A stretch of 41,327 bases of DNA from Candidatus Saccharimonadota bacterium (GTDB lineage: Bacteria > Patescibacteriota > Saccharimonadia > Saccharimonadales > JACOTW01), in contig JACOTW010000011.1 of the NCBI GenBank assembly GCA_016178135.1, positions 1-41,327 of the forward strand, read 5' to 3'. Positions 31,277 to 38,521 of this stretch are shown piece by piece. Below the pieces are notes generated by a model. The model did not search any database. It saw nothing but the letters and a program-made list of their open reading frames with translations, and was not told where the DNA came from. A program made the translations under genes and the position numbers. Numbering within the stretch: position 1 is the first letter of the stretch; each line of letters starts with the position of its first letter.

Positions 31277-31468
31277 TTAGCTTACAGGCGTACTATCATT
31301 CATCTGACTCACGGCTTTTTGTTGCTGATCCATTTGTATAAGAGTTTCTATGTAGCCCACTAAGTTATAGATTGCCTCTTGATATTCTGCGTCAGTATCG
31401 TACTTAATGCCAGTCTTAGCAAAAGCAACTTTCCAGCTTTCTAAATCTTTGCCAGAAATTGTACGCAT
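31277..31468 (-). CDS. Small protein of unknown function
   Basis: 63 aa with a clear Shine-Dalgarno (AGGAG, 6 nt before the ATG). Begins MRTISGKDLESWKVAFAKTG; acidic, helical, ends in a Gln/Asp-rich stretch. Convergent with pyrD, 6 nt apart. No family recognised; the ribosome binding site and codon use support it as real. Confidence 0.6.
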   Translation of the reverse strand: MRTISGKDLESWKVAFAKTGIKYDTDAEYQEAIYNLVGYIETLIQMDQQQKAVSQMNDSTPVS

Positions 31469-31543
31469 AATTTGCTCCTATATTATTGTGATAGGAGTAT
31501 AGACTATATAGGTAGGCATGGTGGGTGGGTAGTTCATAGAGCA

Positions 31544-31616
31544 TTTGAGCTATTATAAGTAAGGAACAATGACCTAACCTGCTCTAGTATGCTGTACCAA
31601 ATTACTTACGCTCAAA
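31544..31616. terminator. Inverted repeat between the small gene and trehalase
   Basis: TTTGAGC..TAAGTAA pairs with TTACTTA.GCTCAAA across a 39-nt loop. It may end transcription of the trehalase gene on the minus strand or be another fold-back repeat. Confidence 0.4.
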
Positions 31617-31645
31617 AATTTGTTATGGAACTTTTTTGGATGGAG

Positions 31646-32962
31646 CTAATTCGCCATGGGAACGGGGGATTTGTGTTCAGTACGGCTTTGTAGTCGGACA
31701 AATACTGCCATGGTCCAGCTAAAGTCTGGTTGAGTGGCATAACGGCCCCGTAACCCAACCCTACAATTAACTACATCATATTTTTCCCATAATGTAGCCG
31801 TGGCCGCAAACACTTTTTGATTACAATCCAGCCATTTGCGTGTTAAGCGTTCAGCATCTTTCTCAAAACCATAGCGACTTAAGCCCTCGATAACAACAAG
31901 TTGCAGTGGCGCCCAACCGTTCGGGTAATCCCATTGTTTATGACTTGGTTTCATTTTTACGGTTGTTGCCAGACCGCCAGCATGCTCAAAAGCTTTTAGC
32001 ATTTTCAAGCATTTTCCGGCCTGTTTTTGATCAGCCACACCGCACCATAATGGATAAAAACCAGCTAATGTTTTGAGTTTTTCCAATCTATTAGTTTTTA
32101 GGTTGTAATCATTATAAAATCCAGATTTTTCATCCCAAAAATAATCATTAATCAACTTTTTTCGGCGCTTCATAGCAGCACGCCAGTATAGTTGTTTTGT
32201 TTTGTCGTTCTTATAGACAGCCCATTTTAGAAAATCGCTTTCATACTTATAAATTAAACAATTGAGGTCTACCGGCAAGAGACGAGCATTGCCACTATAA
32301 CGACTGGATAAATCCCAACCCGATTCAAAAACCGCCAATAATTTACCAAAATATTTTGGGTTGTATTGGCTTAATCCGCTCTTGTGGTTATATCGTGGCT
32401 CACTCATCCAAACACGTTCGTATTCTTGCTGTGCGATATTCATCACATAATCCATCCAGGCTACATCAACCCCTCCATGTTCAAAAACCTCAAAGGCCAT
32501 GCTGGTTAGAAACGGCGGCTGGCTACGTCCAACACTAGTCCAACTATTACGGGCAGGAACAAGGCCAAATTTATCAAACAAAAAACACAAATTGTCTATC
32601 ATGTTTTTGGCCAGCTTTACGTGACCATTAGTTACTAGTCCAAGAATAGTAAAATAACTATCCCAGTAAAATTGCGTGCCTGCAAAGTAACCTGGATTGG
32701 GAGCTATAAAATTATGTGGCAACGATACACGACCGATACGCATTATAGACTTACGCAAAACTCCTCCATCCCCAGATCGAATTCTATCGGCTAAAAACGA
32801 TTTTTCTTCTGTCGCTGTAGCTGGTTCGCCCTGGGAACGAGGGATTTTGCATAAATCCAGTATAATATTGCGAATGCCGAACCCGGAATTATCTTGCACG
32901 AGATCATTACTTAACCAATGATTTTCAATATATCTTAATATTTCTTCCGAATTATCATTAAT
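31646..32962 (-). CDS. Alpha,alpha-trehalase-like glycoside hydrolase (GH37) with in-frame palindromic element
   Basis: 438 aa from the ATG at 32962; the longer in-frame start at 33049 would overlap the upstream regulator. GH37 signatures: GTQFYWDSYF, ESGWDLSSRY (catalytic acid Asp), QWDYPNGWAP (exact signature 2) and LWEKYDV (catalytic base Glu). Hydrolyses trehalose or a related alpha-glucoside; no signal peptide, so intracellular. Residues about 35-73 derive from a 118-bp version of the palindrome (32745-32862), and the last 10 or so residues (HKSPVPMAN) come from another palindrome scrap. Preceded by an XRE regulator on the same strand, 28 nt away. Confidence 0.85.
   Translation of the reverse strand: MNDNSEEILRYIENHWLSNDLVQDNSGFGIRNIILDLCKIPRSQGEPATATEEKSFLADRIRSGDGGVLRKSIMRIGRVSLPHNFIAPNPGYFAGTQFYWDSYFTILGLVTNGHVKLAKNMIDNLCFLFDKFGLVPARNSWTSVGRSQPPFLTSMAFEVFEHGGVDVAWMDYVMNIAQQEYERVWMSEPRYNHKSGLSQYNPKYFGKLLAVFESGWDLSSRYSGNARLLPVDLNCLIYKYESDFLKWAVYKNDKTKQLYWRAAMKRRKKLINDYFWDEKSGFYNDYNLKTNRLEKLKTLAGFYPLWCGVADQKQAGKCLKMLKAFEHAGGLATTVKMKPSHKQWDYPNGWAPLQLVVIEGLSRYGFEKDAERLTRKWLDCNQKVFAATATLWEKYDVVNCRVGLRGRYATQPDFSWTMAVFVRLQSRTEHKSPVPMAN
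32745..32862. repeat. Shortened palindromic element (118 bp), in frame inside the trehalase gene
   Basis: ATAGACTTACGCAAAACTCC ... CATAAATCCAGTAT. Closest to the 17111 copy (shares CCCCAGATCGAATTCTATCGG), but about 40 bp around the centre of one arm are missing. It reads LDLCKIPRSQGEP...GVLRKS in the trehalase frame; the complementary strand is open too (IDLRKTPPSPDR...ILHKSS). Confidence 0.88.
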
Positions 32963-32990
32963 CATACTAAGATTATTTGCCTGATCTATG

Positions 32991-33551
32991 TCAGTTCTTG
33001 CGGTGTTTGTCTGTGTTTGGCAAAGATTCGGGCAGAGCTTTTGGTTCACTCTGTTCTAGGGTTTTTTGCAATACTTCTAGCACACTCTTGGCGTGCTCTT
33101 TACTCATACCAAGTCTAGCAACTGGTACAGGCTGACCATTAGATGTGATGCTCTGCATAAAGTTCATGATTACACCATGGTTATTGACCATGACATTAAC
33201 CTGGTCAGTATAAATAACGCGAGTGTCAACCGGCATAACCAAAATTGTCTGAATTATGTTGCCAGGTTCATTACTTCTTGTGTTGAACAGTGGCAACTCG
33301 TCATGGCTATAGCCGGCAGTCTTCCAGAGTTTTATGGCATCGTCCTCATTAACATCAAAATAGCTAATCAACAGTAACAAAATATCTTTGCTGGGCCGAT
33401 TCTTGCCCTGTTCAAAGGCCAATAACGCGTCGCTATCAATTTCTACCGCGCCAGAAACTTCGGCCAAGCTTTCTTGTAGTTTTTCCCGTAATCGTTTTAA
33501 ACGAATACCGAGCGGCTTAAATGGCTGGTCGGTGTCTCTCTGCTCACTCAT
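32991..33551 (-). CDS. XRE-family transcriptional regulator with DUF3467-like C-terminus
   Basis: 186 aa. Residues about 12-70 form an HTH_XRE domain (LGIRLKRLREKLQESLAEVSGAV..., LLAFEQGKNRPSKD). The C-terminal half (RVIYTDQVNVMVNNHGVIMNF, MSKEHAKSVLEVLQKTLEQ) has the layout of DUF3467, whose proteins read VxYxDxVxVxxxxxxxxLxF...VxMSPEHAKxLL. It lies directly upstream of the trehalase on the same strand, so it may regulate that gene or itself. Ligand unknown. Confidence 0.75.
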   Translation of the reverse strand: MSEQRDTDQPFKPLGIRLKRLREKLQESLAEVSGAVEIDSDALLAFEQGKNRPSKDILLLLISYFDVNEDDAIKLWKTAGYSHDELPLFNTRSNEPGNIIQTILVMPVDTRVIYTDQVNVMVNNHGVIMNFMQSITSNGQPVPVARLGMSKEHAKSVLEVLQKTLEQSEPKALPESLPNTDKHRKN

Positions 33552-33662
33552 ATCTTATTTATGTTACGCCCTAACCTAACGAATCGCAAGCCTACCCACC
33601 AACAGCCTCTAAACCAAAACTTAAACTGGACCTGTCGCATAAGTGCAAAACTCATAAGAGTT

Positions 33663-33827
33663 AAGACCTCTTGCAAAATAACTCCGCAGTCCAGAAACCG
33701 CCCTTTTTGCCCCAAATTGAGTCAAAACTTTCGCACCGTAACAGGTGTTACGCGTTGTCAGCTTTAACTCAATTGGAACAAAAATCATCGGCTCCTGGCT
33801 ATACGGCTTATTCTGCAAGAGGTCTTT
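33663..33827. repeat. Fold-back element with AAGACCTCTTGCA ends
   Basis: The perfect 13-bp ends AAGACCTCTTGCA (33663-33675) and TGCAAGAGGTCTT (33815-33827) extend inwards as an imperfect palindrome (AATTGAGT..AAA / TTT..ACTCAATT) to the central GTAAC-aggt-GTTAC. It has the same size class as the 160-bp elements but unrelated sequence, and it is not open in a useful frame. It fills most of the 33552-33867 gap. Confidence 0.75.
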
Positions 33828-33867
33828 AGAGTAGAGTTATTTGGCGGCGAGGTTTATACTGGGCTGG

Positions 33868-34917
33868 ATGCAAATACTGAAAGATGTTCCTTTGAGCGAT
33901 TATTCAACCATGCGCTTGGGCGGAGTCGCAAACTATCTCACTAAAATAAATGATCGCGACGAAATCAGCGAGGTGCTTACTTGGGCAAATAACCGCCAAT
34001 TACCGATACTGGTAATTGGCGGTGGTAGTAATATTGTCTGGCGTGATGAAGGCTTTTCGGGTTTGGTTATCGTAAACCATATTTCGGGCTACGATCTCAA
34101 GTCTTTTGATGAAACAACCGCATCGCTAACCATTGGCGGTGGCGAGAATTGGGATCAAGTCGTTGAACAAACGGTTAAGGCAGGATATTACACCTTGGCG
34201 CCACTCTCGCTTATACCAGGTACAGCTGGTGCCGCACCTGTTCAGAATATTGGTGCATACGGCTCCCAATTATCTGATGCCCTGTCCGATCTTGAGGCGT
34301 ATGATCTACACAAAAATAAGTTCGTAACATTCCTTGGCTCTGAATGTGATTTTGGTTATCGTACCAGTAGATTTAAGAGTACCGATAAAAATCGATTCTT
34401 GATTACAAAAATAACTGTTCAACTAGACAAAAATAGCCCAAAAAAGGAAGAAATGTACCATAGTTTGAACAGTTATTTAACAGAGAACGATATTCAGACA
34501 AGAACACCTCAAGTTATTCGTGATGCAGTTGTTAATATTCGTAATTCAAAACTTCCAGATCCAAAAACAGTCGCAAACTGCGGCTCATTTTTTGCTAATC
34601 CAATAATCACTACCAGCGAACTAAAACGAATCTTAGACGCATACCCAGATCTAGCCAGTTGGCATTCAAAGTTCATCTGGGAACTACCCAATGAAATGGT
34701 AAAAATTGCTGCAGGTGCACTATTAGAACACGCTGGATACAAAGATTTTCATGATCCAATAACCGGCATGGCTACATGGAGTAAACAGGCGCTCGTATTA
34801 GTAAACGAACATGCAAAAAACACTGCTGACCTCTTGATATTTAAGCAAAAAATCATAGACACTATTCAACAAAAATACCATATAACTCTGGAACAAGAAC
34901 CGGAATTACTTCCCTAA
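33868..34917 (+). CDS. murB: UDP-N-acetylenolpyruvoylglucosamine reductase
   Basis: 349 aa from the ATG at 33868, where the family start (MQILKDVPLSDYSTMRLGG) lies; TATACT at 33855-33860 ends 7 nt before it and no ribosome binding site is present, indicating a leaderless mRNA. FAD motifs GGGSNIVW and IPGTAGAAPVQNIGAYG, catalytic FGYRTSRFK, proton-donor Ser in NCGSFFANP and a C-terminal Glu region are present. Second committed step of peptidoglycan precursor synthesis; murA lies 1.4 kb away. Convergent with glyA, overlapping by 4 nt. Confidence 0.95.
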   Translation: MQILKDVPLSDYSTMRLGGVANYLTKINDRDEISEVLTWANNRQLPILVIGGGSNIVWRDEGFSGLVIVNHISGYDLKSFDETTASLTIGGGENWDQVVEQTVKAGYYTLAPLSLIPGTAGAAPVQNIGAYGSQLSDALSDLEAYDLHKNKFVTFLGSECDFGYRTSRFKSTDKNRFLITKITVQLDKNSPKKEEMYHSLNSYLTENDIQTRTPQVIRDAVVNIRNSKLPDPKTVANCGSFFANPIITTSELKRILDAYPDLASWHSKFIWELPNEMVKIAAGALLEHAGYKDFHDPITGMATWSKQALVLVNEHAKNTADLLIFKQKIIDTIQQKYHITLEQEPELLP

Positions 34918-36173
34918 TTTGGCAACGGAAACGCTTTGGCAAATTCTTGTATCTGCTTACTTAACTTGTTAAGCATTTTTTCATCATCATGATGTCTTAA
35001 TGCTTGATCGATCCATTCTGTAATTTGGATCATTTCATTTTCTTTCATGCCACGCGTTGTCAGTGCCGGTGTTCCCATACGAATACCGCTAGGGTCAAAT
35101 GCCGAACGTGGATCAAACGGCACGGTATTTTTATTGACAGTAATACCAGCTTTGCCTAGGGCTTTTTCCGCATCTTTGCCACTTATAGATTTGTTCGTAA
35201 CATCTATCAACAATAGGTGTGAATCCGTTCCACCACTTACTAAAGTGTAATCTCGCTTGAGCAGTTCGGTGGCAATGGTTTGGGCGTTATCGATTATCTG
35301 CTTGGCGTATGCCTTAAACTCTGGCTGCATGGCCTCTCTCAAGGCTACGGCAATTGCTGCTGTTTGATGATTGTGAGGGCCGCCTTGCAAACCAGGTATT
35401 ATGGCCCTGTCAATCAATGATGGTATGTTTTCACGCGTACGCTCTGGTTTTTTTAATGGATTTGATGGCAGGCCATTGGCCAGTATTAATGCTCCTCTGG
35501 GGCCGCGTAAAGTTTTATGAGTAGTCGTGGTTACTACGTCAGCTATGCCTACAGGACTAGGATAAACTCCTCCTGCCACCAAGCCGGCTACATGGCTCAT
35601 ATCGGCCAACAAATATGCCCCGACGGAATCAGCCACGTCTTTGTATTTTGCCCATTCATAAACGCGCGCATAAGCACTGCCGCCGGCAACTATTAATTTT
35701 GGCTTATGCTCTTTAGCCAATTTATACATCTCGTCAATATCAATATAACCATCTTTACCTACGTGATACTGCACAGCATTATAAAAAGTACTGGAAAAAT
35801 TAAGCTTTAAGCCATGTGTCATATGTCCACCATGAACTAAACTTAATCCCATTAACATATCACCCGGATCCAGCAATGCATAGTAAGCAGCCAGATTAGC
35901 GGGACAACCAGAGTGAGCCTGAACATTTGCATGAGTACTACCAAAGAGTTTTTTGGCACGATCACGAGCCAGGTTTTCGATTTTATCGACATTTTCGCAA
36001 CCGCCGTAATAACGCATCCCCGGGTAACCCTCGGAATATTTATCGGTCAGTCGTGATCCAAGTGCTGTCAAAACATCACCGGAGGTATGATTCTCACTGG
36101 GAATCATTTCTAATCCATTCGTCTGACGACGTACTTCGGCTGCAATTAAATCTTCAATCTCTGTATCATCCAT
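34914..36173 (-). CDS. glyA: Serine hydroxymethyltransferase
   Basis: 419 aa, usual length. PLP enzyme converting serine and THF to glycine and methylene-THF. MIPSENHTS near the N-terminus, YSEGYPGMRYYGG, SGCPANLAAY, LLADMSHVAGLVAGG, and the PLP-lysine motif VTTTTHKTLRGPRG are intact; the C-terminal NKNTVPFDPRSAFDPSGIR and RMGTPALTTRG are typical. GGTGAT precedes the ATG. Supplies the one-carbon unit that FolD processes. The 3' end overlaps the convergent murB by 4 nt. Confidence 0.97.
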   Translation of the reverse strand: MDDTEIEDLIAAEVRRQTNGLEMIPSENHTSGDVLTALGSRLTDKYSEGYPGMRYYGGCENVDKIENLARDRAKKLFGSTHANVQAHSGCPANLAAYYALLDPGDMLMGLSLVHGGHMTHGLKLNFSSTFYNAVQYHVGKDGYIDIDEMYKLAKEHKPKLIVAGGSAYARVYEWAKYKDVADSVGAYLLADMSHVAGLVAGGVYPSPVGIADVVTTTTHKTLRGPRGALILANGLPSNPLKKPERTRENIPSLIDRAIIPGLQGGPHNHQTAAIAVALREAMQPEFKAYAKQIIDNAQTIATELLKRDYTLVSGGTDSHLLLIDVTNKSISGKDAEKALGKAGITVNKNTVPFDPRSAFDPSGIRMGTPALTTRGMKENEMIQITEWIDQALRHHDDEKMLNKLSKQIQEFAKAFPLPN

Positions 36174-36256
36174 AAATCACCCCATTCGTTAGTAACGATT
36201 ATTCGCAACAAGAATATAAAGCTATTCTACATTAGAACTTGAATAAGAAAAAATAG

Positions 36257-36284
36257 TTGCATTTTATATCGCAAGCGGTATACT
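36257..36284 (+). promoter_or_regulatory. Promoter of the HTH-murA gene
   Basis: TTGCAT, 16 nt, TATACT; ATG 10 nt after the -10 box and no Shine-Dalgarno. Confidence 0.65.
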
Positions 36285-36294
36285 TATCTGGTCT

Positions 36295-37815
36295 ATGCAG
36301 ACTACAAACGAGAAAATAGGTCATTTAATTTACCAGATACGACAAGACAGAGGCCTTACCCAAGCAGCCTTTGCTCGCAAACTCGGCACTAGCCAGAGCG
36401 CAGTTAACCGTATTGAGCATGGCAACCAAAATCTAAGCCTAGAGACACTCGGTCGCATAAGCGACGTCTTAAATAAGCCACTTATTTCAATCAACGGTGG
36501 AGCTATCAACTTACGTATTCAGGGTGGACAAGAATTATCTGGCACTATCGAAGTCAAAACCTCAAAAAACGCAGCTGTCAGTTTACTTATGGCATCTTTA
36601 TTAAATAAAGGTACTACCAGATTACGCAAAATGCCACGCATCGAGGAAGTAAATCGTTTGATTGAAGTTTTACAGAGTATTGGAGTACAAATAAAATGGT
36701 CGAATGATAATGACCTAGAGATCAAACCCCCTCAAAAACTCAATTTGGACTCAATAAATACAGAATCCGCACGCAAAACCAGAAGTGTAATTATGATGTT
36801 TGGCCCATTAATTCATATGTTCAGCGAATTTAAAATCCCCTATGCTGGCGGTTGCAAACTTGGTACACGCAGTATCCGTGCTCATGCGACAGCCATGGAA
36901 GAATTAGGTGTAAATATCGTAGCTAAAACCGGTCATTATACAGTTGACGCCAGCCATAAGCATGCGAACGATGTCGTAATGTATGAAACAAGCGACACCG
37001 CTACAGAAAATCTGATTATGGCGGCCGCGCGTTTTAGTAAACCCATAACCATACATCTTGCCAGCGCTAACTATATGGTTCAGGATCTTTGTTATTTCTT
37101 AAAAAAATTAGGTGTAAAAATAGATGGTATTGGTACAGGCACACTAACCATAACTGGAGTAAAAGACATTAGAAAAAATGTTTCTTATGCACCAAGTGAA
37201 GACCCTATAGAAGCCATGACCTTTATTACAGCAGCAATAGTTACAAATTCTGCAATAACGGTAGCGCGTTCACCAATTGATTTTTTGCGTTTGGAACTGC
37301 TAAAACTAAAACACATGGGTCTAAAATTTAAGGTAGGTGCAACATACAAGGCCGAAAATGGCTACACCGATCTGACGGATATAATAATTAAAAAACATGA
37401 CGGCACATTGATAGCACTTGAAGACAAAATTCATGCTAATCCACATCCGGGTATTAACATTGATAATTTGCCCTTATTTGGTGCTATTGCCGCAGTTACT
37501 AAGGGTCGCACGCTCATACATGACTGGTTTTATGAAGACCGTGCTATTTATTTTACCGAACTGCGTAAACTTGGAGTAAATGTTTCTTTGGTTGACCCGC
37601 ACAGGGTCTACATAGATGGGCCAGCAAAATGGAATGCTGCCGACGTAACTTGTCCACCTGCCCTAAGGCCAGCCATAATTATCCTGCTTGGCATGCTGGC
37701 AGCACCCGGTGTATCGATACTTCGCAACGTTTATTCTATAAATCGCGGTTACGAAGATTTTGCTAAACGCCTAAACAGTGTTGGGGCCCAAATAACAGTC
37801 ATGCACGATTTGTAG
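36295..37815 (+). CDS. murA: HTH(XRE)-MurA fusion: UDP-N-acetylglucosamine 1-carboxyvinyltransferase
   Basis: 506 aa. Residues 5-62 are a complete Cro/C1-type HTH (IYQIRQDRGLTQAAFARKLG, TSQSAVNRIEHG). From about 70 the MurA/EPSP-synthase fold begins: Lys of KTSKNAAVSLL (91), then the loop AGGCKLGTRSIRAH with the catalytic Cys (187, equal to Cys115 of E. coli MurA), and repeated beta-alpha units to DRAIYFTELRKLG and RGYEDFAKRL. It transfers enolpyruvate from PEP to UDP-GlcNAc. The HTH-MurA fusion is not seen in model bacteria and suggests autoregulation. RSIRAH replaces the usual RPVDLH. Confidence 0.9.
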   Translation: MQTTNEKIGHLIYQIRQDRGLTQAAFARKLGTSQSAVNRIEHGNQNLSLETLGRISDVLNKPLISINGGAINLRIQGGQELSGTIEVKTSKNAAVSLLMASLLNKGTTRLRKMPRIEEVNRLIEVLQSIGVQIKWSNDNDLEIKPPQKLNLDSINTESARKTRSVIMMFGPLIHMFSEFKIPYAGGCKLGTRSIRAHATAMEELGVNIVAKTGHYTVDASHKHANDVVMYETSDTATENLIMAAARFSKPITIHLASANYMVQDLCYFLKKLGVKIDGIGTGTLTITGVKDIRKNVSYAPSEDPIEAMTFITAAIVTNSAITVARSPIDFLRLELLKLKHMGLKFKVGATYKAENGYTDLTDIIIKKHDGTLIALEDKIHANPHPGINIDNLPLFGAIAAVTKGRTLIHDWFYEDRAIYFTELRKLGVNVSLVDPHRVYIDGPAKWNAADVTCPPALRPAIIILLGMLAAPGVSILRNVYSINRGYEDFAKRLNSVGAQITVMHDL

Positions 37816-37841
37816 AAACTTATGATATAATCACCCCTGTT

Positions 37842-37916
37842 GCGGGATTCGTATAACGGTTAATATGTGAGTTTTCCAAACTCAAGACGGGGTTTCGACT
37901 ACCCCATCCCGCACCA
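37842..37916 (+). tRNA. tRNA-Gly (UCC)
   Basis: Acceptor GCGGGAT/ATCCCGC, anticodon stem TGAGT/ACTCA with loop TTTCCAA (anticodon TCC), T-arm CGGGG-TTTCGAC-TACCCC-like, encoded CCA. It starts 26 nt after the murA stop. Confidence 0.93.
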
Positions 37917-37993
37917 AACATTGCGTGGCAGTGCATTTACCATTTAACAGTGAATTGAAAAATGATAATTGCTTTTGCCGTAGCAAAAGATAT

Positions 37994-38070
37994 GCCCCGG
38001 TAGCTCAGCTGGATAGAGCAAGTGGGTTCTAACCATTAGGTCGGGGGTTCGAATCCCTCCCGGGGTACCA
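37994..38070 (+). tRNA. tRNA-Arg (UCU)
   Basis: Acceptor GCCCCGG/CCGGGGT, anticodon stem AGTGG/CCATT with loop GTTCTAA (anticodon TCT), T-loop TTCGAAT, encoded CCA. The HNH remnant frame begins right behind it. Confidence 0.95.
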
Positions 38071-38178
38071 TGCGAGATTCAATTAGTAGACGTCAGAACC
38101 GTAAAAGATATTACTGGGGCCAGGAGCGGAAACTTTTTCTGTAATAAAACTTGTCAGGCAATATGGCGAAATTCTGTT

Positions 38179-38433
38179 TTGCATATAGAGAATAATCACT
38201 CAAACTGGAACGGTGGAACGGCATCATACAGAAGCATTCTGATAAGATATGGGGAACTACGAGTTTGTGACAAATGTAAAACTGTAGACAAAAGAGTTCT
38301 GGCAGTGCATCATAAGGATAGAAACCGCAAGAACAAAGTTGTTTCAAACCTGGTCTGGCTGTGTCATAATTGTCACTTCTTGGTCCATCATCACAAAGAT
38401 GAGTCAATTGGGTTTTTGGTGCCTGTAGCATAG
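38179..38433 (+). CDS. HNH endonuclease, probably 5'-truncated
   Basis: 84 aa from the first ATG. Zinc-ribbon Cys pairs in RVCDKCKTVDKR and LCHNCHFLVHHH, and the HNH core LAVHHKDRNRKNKVVSNLVWLCHNCH. In the same frame upstream (from about 38101, without ATG, GTG or TTG) homologous sequence continues: GNFFCNKTCQAIWRNSV, the N-terminal zinc finger of free-standing phage/homing HNH nucleases. The 5' end therefore appears cut off where tRNA-Arg ends. Its 3' end overlaps tRNA-His by 16 nt. Probably a decaying homing-type gene lodged between tRNAs. Confidence 0.7.
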   Translation: MHIENNHSNWNGGTASYRSILIRYGELRVCDKCKTVDKRVLAVHHKDRNRKNKVVSNLVWLCHNCHFLVHHHKDESIGFLVPVA

Positions 38434-38496
38434 CTGGCCTAATGCGTCGGGTTGTGGTTCCGAAGATCGCGAGTTCGAATCTCGTCAGGCACCCCA
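38418..38496 (+). tRNA. tRNA-His (GUG)
   Basis: Acceptor GTGCCTG/CAGGCAC plus the extra G-1 (38418) opposite discriminator C73, as expected for bacterial tRNA-His. Anticodon loop TTGTGGT (GTG), encoded CCA. The start is shared with the end of the HNH frame. Confidence 0.93.
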
Positions 38497-38521
38497 ATAA
38501 ATTATAATAGAAGGTTTTTAG

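Noticed and set aside
34914-34917. 4-nt overlap of murB and glyA as a sign of mis-annotation
   Set aside because: Both C-termini are normal; short convergent overlaps are common in compact genomes (also at 40354-40357).
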